DNA from: Rhodospirillales bacterium
Lineage (GTDB): Bacteria; Pseudomonadota; Alphaproteobacteria; Acetobacterales; Acetobacteraceae
Assembly (NCBI GenBank): GCA_028870815.1
Contig: JAGWOU010000013.1
Location: 1 to 14,213, forward strand
Direction of reading: 5' to 3'
Length of the DNA: 14,213 bases
Made by a program: the position numbers and the translations under genes. Positions 7,116 to 14,068 of this stretch are shown here, piece after piece (within the stretch, counting starts at the first letter, position 1; each line of letters begins with the position of its first letter). The notes below the pieces were generated by a model. That model was not told where the DNA came from. It searched no databases and saw nothing but the letters and a program-made list of their open reading frames with translations.

Positions 7116-8017
7116 ATATGATCGTGCCGGAATCCGGCCCGGATGGGGCTGGTCATTTGCGATCCGCCCGGCCTTCTTCCCAGCCCGTGGTCATCGCCGC
7201 GGCGCATGGTTGGCGGTCCAGAGTGGCTTCGGCCTTGCAAGACCTGGGAGAAAGCCTGCGGCTATGGCCCCTGGTGTGGACACTCAGCCTTTTTGACATC
7301 CGGCTCCGCTATCGCGGGTCGCTGCTGGGGCCTTTCTGGCTCACCCTGTCCACCGCCGTGATGATCGGCGCCATCGGCTTCGTTTATTCCCGCCTGTTTC
7401 ATCAGGATGTCGCGGGATATCTGCCGTTTCTGGCTATCTCGCTGGTGTTGTGGAGTTTTATCAACGCAATCACCTCCGAAGGTGCTACGTGTTTTTCCAC
7501 CTCGGCGGACATGATCCGCTCGCAGCGCATGGCGCATACGGTGCATCCCGCCCGGGTGGTGATGCGCAATCTGATGGTGCTGGCGCATAATCTCGCCGTC
7601 ATCGTCGTGGTGTTCATCATTTATCCGCCGCATCTCACCTGGTCGCTGCTGAGCGAGTTGCCGGCGCTGGCGGTTTGGGTGGTGGATGCCTCCGCCGCGG
7701 CGCTGCTGCTGGGGCTGGTGGGCGCCCGCTACCGTGATGTGCCGCCCATTGTCGGCAGTGTCATGCAGATCGCGTTCTACATTACGCCAATCATGTGGAG
7801 TCCGGCCATGCTGACGCATCGCGGGCTTGGCCTTAGCCTGGCGCTGATCGACATGAATCCGTTTTATGGTCTGCTGGAGATTGTGCGCGGGCCGTTTCTG
7901 GGCCAGCCGCTGGACATTAGCGCCTGGATTAACGCGCTGAGCTATTCCGTGGTGCTGGTGCTGCTGTCTTTCATGCTGTTCGTGCGTGCCCGGCCGCGCA
8001 TTCCGTACTGGGTGTAA
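7112..8017 (+). CDS. ABC-2 type polysaccharide export permease (Wzm/KpsM family)
   Basis: This is the integral inner-membrane half of an ABC exporter that moves an undecaprenol- or lipid-linked polysaccharide across the cytoplasmic membrane. From the ATG at 7112 it has 301 residues. The cytoplasmic N-terminal 45 residues are longer than usual. An amphipathic FDIRLRYRGSLLGPFW segment (61-76) leads into six membrane segments at about 73-93, 102-122, 150-171, 183-205, 213-232 and 274-291. GARYRDVPP (204-212) and the closing RARPRIPYWV are typical of Wzm-type permeases. An in-frame TTG at 7091 would add seven residues. ATG is preferred because it forms an ATGA overlap with a leader ORF; neither start has a strong Shine-Dalgarno sequence. 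The ATPase gene follows after 3 bases. The exported polymer (O-antigen, capsule or other) is not identifiable. Confidence 0.9.
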   Translation: MNMIVPESGPDGAGHLRSARPSSQPVVIAAAHGWRSRVASALQDLGESLRLWPLVWTLSLFDIRLRYRGSLLGPFWLTLSTAVMIGAIGFVYSRLFHQDVAGYLPFLAISLVLWSFINAITSEGATCFSTSADMIRSQRMAHTVHPARVVMRNLMVLAHNLAVIVVVFIIYPPHLTWSLLSELPALAVWVVDASAAALLLGLVGARYRDVPPIVGSVMQIAFYITPIMWSPAMLTHRGLGLSLALIDMNPFYGLLEIVRGPFLGQPLDISAWINALSYSVVLVLLSFMLFVRARPRIPYWV

Positions 8018-8020
8018 ATC

Positions 8021-8812
8021 GTGGCCAAGCTGCTGATTGAAAATGTTTCGGTCTCCTTCCCGCTTTATCATGGGGAAAGCCGCAGCCTGAAGAAGACGGT
8101 GTTTGCCGCCGCCTCCGGCCGGATGGGGCAGGATGCCAAGCACAGGCTGACAGTGGAGGCGCTGCGCAATGTCTCCTTCTCGCTAAATACCGGCGCACGG
8201 CTGGGCTTCATCGGCTCCAACGGCGCGGGCAAGACCACGCTTCTGCGCACCATGGCGGGTATTTACGAGCCGGTGGCAGGGCGGATGGTGATTGACGGCG
8301 TGGTGACGGCGCTGCTCGACCCCGGCCAGGGGATGAATTTCGAGCTGACCGGCAATGAAAACATCCGCATGCGCGCGCTCTTTAACGGTTACACCGATGC
8401 GCAGATCAAAGATCTGCAAGAGGATGTGGCGCAATTCTCGGAGTTGGGGGATTTCCTCAGCTTGCCGGTACGTACCTATTCCTCTGGCATGATCGTGCGG
8501 CTTGGTTTCGCTTTGGCCACGGCCATCCACCCGCAAATTTTGCTGATGGATGAATGGATATTGGCGGGCGACGCGGCGTTTTTGGGCAAGGCGCGGGAGC
8601 GGCTGGAGACGATGGTGGGGAGCGCTGAGATATTGGTGCTCTCCTCCCATAATCCCGCCATTCTGATGCAATGGTGCAACCGGCTTATCTGGATGGATTC
8701 CGGGCGCGTGCATGCGGATGGCACGCCGGAGGAGATTCTCGCGGCCTACCTGCCGCAGGACCAGTTTGAGCAGGCAAAAATGGCCGCTGCACACGCCATG
8801 ACGGCTGCCTAA
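8021..8812 (+). CDS. ABC transporter ATPase for polysaccharide export (Wzt/KpsT family)
   Basis: Nucleotide-binding subunit (263 residues) that powers the permease encoded 3 bases upstream. Visible motifs are Walker A GSNGAGKT (65-72), signature YSSGM (153-157), Walker B ILLMDE (173-178, with D177 and catalytic E178) and the switch H210. The N-terminal GESRSLKK stretch (18-25) before the core is typical of Wzt/TagH/KpsT proteins. The protein stops soon after the ATPase core, so it lacks the C-terminal carbohydrate-binding domain found in O-antigen Wzt proteins that recognise a capped chain end. Export may therefore not depend on terminal-residue recognition, as in KpsT-like systems. Translation begins at GTG without a clear Shine-Dalgarno sequence, consistent with coupling to the permease. 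Confidence 0.93.
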   Translation: MAKLLIENVSVSFPLYHGESRSLKKTVFAAASGRMGQDAKHRLTVEALRNVSFSLNTGARLGFIGSNGAGKTTLLRTMAGIYEPVAGRMVIDGVVTALLDPGQGMNFELTGNENIRMRALFNGYTDAQIKDLQEDVAQFSELGDFLSLPVRTYSSGMIVRLGFALATAIHPQILLMDEWILAGDAAFLGKARERLETMVGSAEILVLSSHNPAILMQWCNRLIWMDSGRVHADGTPEEILAAYLPQDQFEQAKMAAAHAMTAA

Positions 8813-8816
8813 AGCC

Positions 8817-9671
8817 GTGGCGCGCATCGCCTATGTGAATGGGCGCTATCTGCCGCTGACCGATGCCACGGTGAATATCGAAGATCGCGGCTACCAGTTC
8901 GGGGACGGCATTTATGAGGTGTTCTACGCCTATCGTGGCCGGCTGGTGGACGAGGCGCTGCATTTCGCCCGGCTGGAGCGCAGCCGGGGAGAGATCGGTT
9001 TGGCCGCGCCTATGGGAGAGGCGGCGCTGCGCGTGGTGATCCACGAGCTGATGCTCCGTAACCGGGTGGAGACGGGGCTGGTTTACCTGCAACTCACGCG
9101 CGGTGTGGCGAAGCGGGACCATGTTTTCCCCGGCCCCGTTCCCCGCCCGGCTCTCACCATAACCGTGCGGCCCAAGCCGGAGCCGCCGGAGGCGCTGGAT
9201 GGCTGGAGTGCTGGCGCCATCACCCTGGCCGATGAACGCTGGGGGCGGTGTGATATCAAATCCATCAATCTGCTGCCCAACGTGCTGGCGCGGGAAGCGG
9301 CGAAACAGGCCGGGGCGCTGGAAGCCATATTGTTCGATACGGCGGGCATGGTGACGGAAGGCGCGGCCTGCTCTGTATGGATCGTGGGTGCGGATAATGT
9401 GCTGCGGACCAGGGGGCTGGACCAACATGTACTGCCTGGTTGCACCCGTGCGGCGGTGCTGGAGGATGTGGCGGCCGAGGGGCTGGAATTCCGGGAGGAG
9501 GCGTTTTCGCTGGAGGTTTTGCGCGGGGCGCGGGAGGTTTTCATCACCAGCGCCACCAGCTTCGTGAAGCCCATCACAGTGTTGGATGGTGTGCCGATAG
9601 GCAATGGCACGCCGGGGCTTGTCGCCAACCGGCTTTATGCGCGCTATCTTGCGCGGCTGAAGGAGGGGTGA
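8817..9671 (+). CDS. D-amino-acid aminotransferase-like PLP enzyme (class IV)
   Basis: Cytoplasmic fold-type IV PLP aminotransferase of 284 residues. It most resembles D-amino-acid transaminase (Dat), which interconverts D-alanine/2-oxoglutarate and pyruvate/D-glutamate. VNIEDRGYQFGDGIYEV (19-35) opens the fold. YLQLTRGVAKRDHVFP (90-105) carries R100 and H102, at the positions that bind the substrate carboxylate in Bacillus Dat. K148 in CDIKSINLLPNVLA is the PLP lysine, and E181 in VTEGAACSVW is the cofactor glutamate. EGAACS replaces the more usual EGSSSN, and SATSFVKPI replaces the common S-T-E-V-P type loop, so specificity may differ. A branched-chain or aminodeoxychorismate-type enzyme is less likely given the R-x-H motif. 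It starts at GTG 4 bases after the ATPase stop. The link to polysaccharide export is positional only. Confidence 0.85.
   Translation: MARIAYVNGRYLPLTDATVNIEDRGYQFGDGIYEVFYAYRGRLVDEALHFARLERSRGEIGLAAPMGEAALRVVIHELMLRNRVETGLVYLQLTRGVAKRDHVFPGPVPRPALTITVRPKPEPPEALDGWSAGAITLADERWGRCDIKSINLLPNVLAREAAKQAGALEAILFDTAGMVTEGAACSVWIVGADNVLRTRGLDQHVLPGCTRAAVLEDVAAEGLEFREEAFSLEVLRGAREVFITSATSFVKPITVLDGVPIGNGTPGLVANRLYARYLARLKEG
9662..9666 (+). promoter_or_regulatory. Ribosome binding site of the PaiB-family gene
   Basis: GGAGG lies inside the last codons of the aminotransferase gene, 9 bases before the ATG at 9676. It is the only strong Shine-Dalgarno sequence inside this operon, so this last gene may be translated independently of its neighbours. 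Confidence 0.7.
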
Positions 9672-9675
9672 ATCC

Positions 9676-10287
9676 ATGTACAACCCGCCTGCTTTTATCG
9701 AAAAACGCCAGGAGGAGCTTGAGGCCATCATGCGCGCGGCCTCCTTGCCGGTGCTGGTTTCGCCCGCGCGCGGCGGCGGGTTGCTGGCCACGCATCTGCC
9801 GCTGATGTTCCAGGCGCCAGGCAGGCTGATCGGCCATGTGGCGAAGGGGAATTTCCACTGGCGGGATTTCGACCCGGACCAGGACTCGCTGGCGATGTTC
9901 ACGGCGGCGGATGGGTATGTCAGCCCCTCTTGGTATCCCGCTAAGCAGGAGCATGGCCGCGTGGTACCGACCTGGAATTACAGCGTGGTGCATGCCACCG
10001 GGCGGCTTGCCATTGTGGAAGCGCCAGGGCCGCTGCTGGAGATCGTGACGGCGCTGACCAACCGGTATGAGCAGGGCAGGGCGCATCCATGGGCGGTTTC
10101 TGACGCACCGGACGATTACATCGCGGCGCAGTTGAAGGGGATTGTCGGGTTGGTGCTGACGATCACCAAGCTGGAAGGCAAGGCGAAGTTGAGCCAGAAC
10201 CGCAGCCAGGCGGACCAGGACGGCGTGATTGCCGGAAGCTCGGCTGAAAACCCCGCTCTGGCCGAGGCGATGAAACGGCGGCGCTAA
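9676..10287 (+). CDS. PaiB-family FMN-binding split-barrel protein
   Basis: A 203-residue member of the family named after Bacillus PaiB, called a negative transcriptional regulator but built on an FMN-binding split barrel. The match is strong along its length: MYNPPAF at the start, GHVAKGNFHW (53-62), YVSPSWY (81-87), VPTWNYSVVHATG (97-109) and KLSQNRSQAD (171-180). It has no helix-turn-helix, so a direct DNA-binding role is doubtful. A flavin or heme-related oxidoreductase role is equally possible. It is the last gene of the operon, 4 bases after the aminotransferase stop. Its stop codon overlaps the end of the convergent chemoreceptor gene by 4 bases. The biological role here is unknown. 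Confidence 0.9.
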   Translation: MYNPPAFIEKRQEELEAIMRAASLPVLVSPARGGGLLATHLPLMFQAPGRLIGHVAKGNFHWRDFDPDQDSLAMFTAADGYVSPSWYPAKQEHGRVVPTWNYSVVHATGRLAIVEAPGPLLEIVTALTNRYEQGRAHPWAVSDAPDDYIAAQLKGIVGLVLTITKLEGKAKLSQNRSQADQDGVIAGSSAENPALAEAMKRRR

Positions 10288-11999
10288 AAAGCTGCCTCCT
10301 TAACCCGATGCGCGAGCGCTGGCCGTGCCGGTTTGGCCGCGCCGCCGCCCGTGTTGAATTTGGCCAGCAAGCGCGAGATGGTTTCGGCCTCCTGCGTCAA
10401 GGTCTGGCTGGCGGCTGCGGCTTCCTCGGCCATGGCGGCGTTGGCCTGGGTCATTTGGTCCATCTGGTTCACCGCGGTGTTCACCTGGCCCAGACCGGCG
10501 GATTGCTCCTCGGCGCTGGCAGCGGATGCGCCGATGGCATTGTCGATTCCAAGCACATGCCCGGCGATCCTATCCAGCGATTGCTGTGCCTCGGCCACGG
10601 ATTTTACCCCGGCGGCGACAATCTCGCCGGAACCCGCGATGAGCGCCTTGATCTCCTTCGCGGCATCGGCGGAACGCTGGGCCAAAGCACGCACTTCCGT
10701 GGCGACCACGGCGAAGCCGCGCCCGGCATCACCCGCGCGGGCGGCCTCCACCCCGGCATTGAGGGCGAGCAGGTTGGTCTGGAAGGCGATCTCGTCGATG
10801 ACGCTGATGATGTTGGCGATTTTCGTGGAGCTTTCGTCGATCTCGCCCATGGCCTGCACGGCCTTGCCCGCCACCTGGCCGGAGCTTTCCGTATCGCCGC
10901 GCGCCTTGCCCGCCATGGTCCGCATATGGGTGGCGTTCTCGGCGGATTTGCGGACGGTGGCGGTGATTTGCTCCAGCGCGGCGGCGGTTTCCTCCAGATT
11001 GGCGGCCTGGCGTTCGGTGCGGAGCGAAAGCTGGCCGGCGGATTCACTCACCGCCTTCGAGGTTTGCAGAATGGATTCTGCTGAAATGGAAATGTCCTGC
11101 ATCGTTTCTCTTAAGGAGGCGACGGCATTGTTGAAATTCCCGCGTAGAGGGTCGATGGAGGGGATCAGCTTGCGACCCAGATGCGCCTGCAAATTGCCCC
11201 GTGAGAGTTCCGCCAGCGCCGCGCCGATCTGTTGGATATTCTCCATCCGCTCGGACAGATCCGTGGCGAATTTGACGATCTTCAGCACCTGCCCGTCGGC
11301 GCTGAACACCGGGTTATAACTGGCCTGCAGCCAGACATTGCGCCCATCCTTGCCGACCCGGTGATAGTCGCCGGAGAGGAACTCCCCCGCGTTCAGCCGC
11401 CGCCAGAATTGCGCGTAATCCGCGCTCGCGGCGAAGCCGGGTTCCACGAACATGCGGTGATGCTGGCCTTTTATTTCGTCCATCCGGTAGCCGATGGTGG
11501 CGAGGAAATTCTCGTTCGCGTCCAGGATTGTGCCGTCCGGCTTGAAGGTGATCATCGCCTGGGAGCGGGCGATGGCCTTGAGGATGCTAAGCTCCTCGAT
11601 CGCCTTCAGGTGGACCTCGGTGATATCCAGCGCCAGTTTCACAATCTTCTTCACCCGGCCGCCGCGCCCGCGCACCGGGCTGTAAGAGGCGCGCAGCCAT
11701 AAATCCCGCCCTGTCTTGTCAATCCGGCGATAACGCCCGGATTTGAGCACACCTTTGGCCAGATCGTCCCAGAAAGCTGTGTATTCCTGGCTGGCGGCAT
11801 CCTTGGGCGGCATCAGCATGCGGTGGTGGCGGCCAATCAGCTCTGCCCGTGTGTAGCCGGTGGATTTCAGGAAAAGCTCATTGGCATCAAGGATCATACC
11901 CTTGGGCGTGAATTCGATGACGGCGAAGGACTGGTTCAGCGCGCCGAGCGTGGCGGCGTTTTGGAAAAGGCGTAGCGGGTTAAGGGCAGGCATGGGCAT
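10284..11999 (-). CDS. Soluble methyl-accepting chemotaxis protein with tandem PAS domains
   Basis: A 571-residue cytoplasmic chemoreceptor. Two PAS domains lie at about 20-128 and 142-250, each with the N-E-L/N-F-L...GY..DEI-like core and a PAC ending (KKIVKLALDITE, LKIVKFATDLSE). A HAMP-like linker follows (about 255-300), then the MCP signalling hairpin (about 310-550), with the conserved tip DEIAFQTNLLALNAGVEAAR (402-421) that contacts CheA/CheW. No transmembrane segment or CheR/CheB-binding C-terminal pentapeptide is visible. This PAS-PAS-MCP layout matches Pseudomonas BdlA, which controls biofilm dispersal, though the ligand is unknown. The ATG at 11999 follows AAAGG at a suitable distance. 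An in-frame TTG at 12068 would add 23 unlikely residues. No che genes are in the window, so it probably signals to an array encoded elsewhere. Confidence 0.92.
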   Translation of the reverse strand: MPMPALNPLRLFQNAATLGALNQSFAVIEFTPKGMILDANELFLKSTGYTRAELIGRHHRMLMPPKDAASQEYTAFWDDLAKGVLKSGRYRRIDKTGRDLWLRASYSPVRGRGGRVKKIVKLALDITEVHLKAIEELSILKAIARSQAMITFKPDGTILDANENFLATIGYRMDEIKGQHHRMFVEPGFAASADYAQFWRRLNAGEFLSGDYHRVGKDGRNVWLQASYNPVFSADGQVLKIVKFATDLSERMENIQQIGAALAELSRGNLQAHLGRKLIPSIDPLRGNFNNAVASLRETMQDISISAESILQTSKAVSESAGQLSLRTERQAANLEETAAALEQITATVRKSAENATHMRTMAGKARGDTESSGQVAGKAVQAMGEIDESSTKIANIISVIDEIAFQTNLLALNAGVEAARAGDAGRGFAVVATEVRALAQRSADAAKEIKALIAGSGEIVAAGVKSVAEAQQSLDRIAGHVLGIDNAIGASAASAEEQSAGLGQVNTAVNQMDQMTQANAAMAEEAAAASQTLTQEAETISRLLAKFNTGGGAAKPARPALAHRVKEAAF

Positions 12000-12080
12000 G
12001 GCCTTTCGGCGGTTGTTTGTCCAGCGATACGATGATTTTGCTAATGTAATGTGAATCTGGGTCGACAATCGCCGGGCAAT

Positions 12081-12113
12081 AAAAAACCCGGCAGCTTGCG
12101 CTGCCGGGTTTTT
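12081..12113 (-). terminator. Intrinsic terminator downstream of rpsA
   Basis: A perfect 9-bp GC stem, CCCGGCAGC (12087-12095) against GCTGCCGGG (12100-12108), encloses a 4-base loop and is flanked by A6 (12081-12086) and T5 (12109-12113). Read on the minus strand it ends in a T tract just after rpsA, about 70 bases past its stop. It would also keep rpsA transcripts out of the chemoreceptor gene. The A/T flanks make it potentially bidirectional, but no + strand gene runs into it. Confidence 0.92.
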
Positions 12114-12181
12114 GCGTTTTGCGATTCAGACCGTGGATCGGCCCTGAAAACCGGGCCTCACCGTCATCATCGCGAGCCGGA

Positions 12182-13915
12182 TTACTCGTCGGTCTGCTGG
12201 TTGCGGCGGCGGATGGCCGCGCCCAGAATGTCGCCCAGCGAGGCGCCGGAGTCGGACGAGCCGTAATCGGAGATCGCCTGCTTGTCCTCGTCGATCTCTT
12301 TGCCCTTGATGGTGAGCTGCAGCTTGCGCGCAGCGCGGTCCACCGCGGTGATCTTGGCGTCGATCTTGTCGCCCACGCCAAAACGCTCGGGGCGCTGCTC
12401 GGCCTTGTCGCGCGCCAGTTCGGCGCGGCGGATGAAGCCGGTCAGCACGTCGTCCACCTTCACCTCGATGCCATTGGACTGCACGGCGGTGACCACGCAG
12501 GTGACGATCTGGTTCTTGTGGATGCGGTCCAGCACGCCAGCGGCCGGGTCGACCTCAAGCTGCTTGACGCCGAGCGAGATGCGCTCCTTCTCCACGTCCA
12601 CATCCAGCACCTTGGCCTTGACGACCTGGCCCTTGTCGAACTTGGCGATCGCGGCCTCGCCGGCTTCTTCCCAGGAGAGGTCGGACATGTGGATCATGCC
12701 GTCGATCTCCGCGCCGACCGCGATGAACAGGCCGAACTCGGTGATGTTGCGGATCTCGCCCTCGACGAGGGAGCCGATCGGGTGCTCGTCCTGGAACTCT
12801 TCCCAGGGGTTGCGCTGAACCTGTTTCAGGCCCAGCGAGATGCGGCGCTTGGAAGCGTCCACATCCAGCACGACCACTTCCACTTCCTGCGAGGTGGAGA
12901 CGATCTTGCCCGGGTGGGCGTTCTTCTTGGTCCAGGACATCTCGGAGACGTGCACGAGACCTTCCACGCCGGCTTCCAGCTCCACGAAGGCGCCGTAATC
13001 GGTGATGTTGGTCACGCGGCCGGTGGCCTTCACGCCCGGCGGGTACTTCACGTCCACGCCTTCCCACGGATCGGCCTCAAGCTGCTTCATGCCGAGCGAG
13101 ATGCGCTGGGTGTCGGCATTGAAGCGGATCACCTGCACCTTCACCGGCTGGCCGATGGTGAGCGCTTCGGCCGGGTGGTTGATGCGCTTCCAGGCGATGT
13201 CGGTCACGTGCAGCAGGCCGTCGACGCCGCCGAGGTCCACGAACGCGCCGTAATCGGTGATGTTCTTGACCACGCCGTCGAGGATCTGGCCTTCCTTCAG
13301 GCCGGTGATCAGCTCGGAGCGCTGCTCCGCACGGGTTTCTTCAAGAACCGCGCGGCGGGAGACGACGATGTTACCGCGCTGGCGGTCCATCTTCAGGATC
13401 TGGAAGGGCTGGGCCACGCCCATCAGCGGGCCGACATCGCGCACGGGGCGGATATCCACCTGGGAGCCGGGCAGGAACGCCGTGGCGCCGCCGAGATCGA
13501 CGGTGAAGCCGCCCTTGACGCGGCCATGGATCACGCCGTTCACGCGGGTCTGAACCTCGAACGCCTTTTCAAGTTGGGTCCAGCTTTCCTCGCGGCGCGC
13601 CTTCTCGCGCGACAGCACCATCGAGCCGTCCTTGTCCTCGTAGCGTTCGATGAACAGGTCGTACACGTCGCCGGGGTTCACCTCGGGCTTGGCGCCGATG
13701 GGGGCGAACTCGCGGAGCGGCACGCGGCCTTCGGATTTCAGGCCGACATCGACAATCACGAAATCGTCGTCGATGCGCAGAACGCGGCCGGAGACAACGG
13801 AACCTTCAAACCCGGCGGCACCGCCGAGGGAGGAGTCCAGCAGGGCGGCGAAATCATCGGTGCCGGAATAGGCCGGCGCGTCGGAATGGCGTAGGGCAAT
13901 ATTGGAAGAAGCCAT
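12182..13915 (-). CDS. rpsA: 30S ribosomal protein S1
   Basis: Ribosomal protein S1 (577 residues) binds mRNA through OB-fold S1 domains and helps the 30S subunit load and unfold messages. Six S1 domains can be placed: about 38-104, 122-188, 208-277, 294-363, 381-450 and 467-537. The first two are diverged and, as known for the family, bind the ribosome. Domains 3-5 carry the ITDYGAF / ITEFGLF and H-V/M-S/T-D/E motifs and RISLGxKQ endings that mark the RNA-binding repeats. A short acidic, Ser-rich tail closes the protein. The ATG at 13915 has AAGGA (13933-13929) about 13 bases upstream, longer than optimal; weak initiation signals are common for S1, which in enterobacteria represses its own mRNA. 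It is followed by an intrinsic terminator and has its own promoter. Confidence 0.97.
   Translation of the reverse strand: MASSNIALRHSDAPAYSGTDDFAALLDSSLGGAAGFEGSVVSGRVLRIDDDFVIVDVGLKSEGRVPLREFAPIGAKPEVNPGDVYDLFIERYEDKDGSMVLSREKARREESWTQLEKAFEVQTRVNGVIHGRVKGGFTVDLGGATAFLPGSQVDIRPVRDVGPLMGVAQPFQILKMDRQRGNIVVSRRAVLEETRAEQRSELITGLKEGQILDGVVKNITDYGAFVDLGGVDGLLHVTDIAWKRINHPAEALTIGQPVKVQVIRFNADTQRISLGMKQLEADPWEGVDVKYPPGVKATGRVTNITDYGAFVELEAGVEGLVHVSEMSWTKKNAHPGKIVSTSQEVEVVVLDVDASKRRISLGLKQVQRNPWEEFQDEHPIGSLVEGEIRNITEFGLFIAVGAEIDGMIHMSDLSWEEAGEAAIAKFDKGQVVKAKVLDVDVEKERISLGVKQLEVDPAAGVLDRIHKNQIVTCVVTAVQSNGIEVKVDDVLTGFIRRAELARDKAEQRPERFGVGDKIDAKITAVDRAARKLQLTIKGKEIDEDKQAISDYGSSDSGASLGDILGAAIRRRNQQTDE
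12981..13009. repeat. Imperfect direct repeat inside rpsA, copy 1
   Basis: A 29-base stretch recurs at 13236-13264 with one mismatch, 255 bases (85 codons) apart. It encodes the NITDYGAFV strand of S1 domain 4, and its partner encodes the same strand in domain 3. This reflects S1 domain duplication rather than a mobile repeat. Confidence 0.8.
13236..13264. repeat. Imperfect direct repeat inside rpsA, copy 2
   Basis: Partner of the copy at 12981-13009 (28 of 29 bases identical), encoding NITDYGAFV in S1 domain 3. Near-identity at the DNA level between domains could support recombination or gene conversion within the gene. Confidence 0.8.
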
Positions 13916-13948
13916 GTGGCTATGTGTGTCCTTGAAAATGGGCCGGTT

Positions 13949-13976
13949 CGCGGCCCGGGGGCATGCGCGGCCCGGG
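13949..13976. repeat. GC-rich direct repeat in the rpsA leader
   Basis: CGCGGCCCGGG occurs at 13949-13959 and again at 13966-13976, a 17-base period. Each copy contains the palindrome CCCGGG, so alternative hairpins are possible. The repeat sits about 35-60 bases upstream of the rpsA start codon, inside the predicted untranslated leader, where S1 autoregulation could act. A regulatory role is speculation. Confidence 0.6.
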
Positions 13977-14040
13977 ATTCAGGCAGCGGCTAGAGCATCC
14001 CAGCCATTTGACGGGGATGTCCGGGTTGTTGATGCCGCGC

Positions 14041-14068
14041 TGTTTAGACCTGATGGCGCCAAAGTCAA
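14041..14068 (-). promoter_or_regulatory. Predicted rpsA promoter
   Basis: On the minus strand TTGACT (14068-14063) and TAAACA (14046-14041) are separated by 16 bases. The -35 is five of six to consensus and the -10 is weaker. A start near 14035 would give an rpsA leader of about 120 bases containing the GC-rich repeat. Confidence 0.5.

Noticed and set aside
8685..9902. Open frame of 405 codons on the minus strand across the aminotransferase and PaiB-family genes
   Set aside because: It is antisense to three genes with clear family motifs. Its translation is rich in Arg, His, Gln and Pro with no domain, which is typical of shadow frames.
12060..12068. TTG at 12068 as an alternative chemoreceptor start
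   Set aside because: The extra 23 residues have no family support, and the ATG at 11999 has an AAAGG at good spacing.
12119..13894. Open frame of 591 codons on the + strand, antisense to nearly all of rpsA
   Set aside because: The minus strand encodes an unmistakable six-domain S1 protein. The antisense frame is a by-product of GC-rich codon use, has no recognisable domain and crosses the terminator region.
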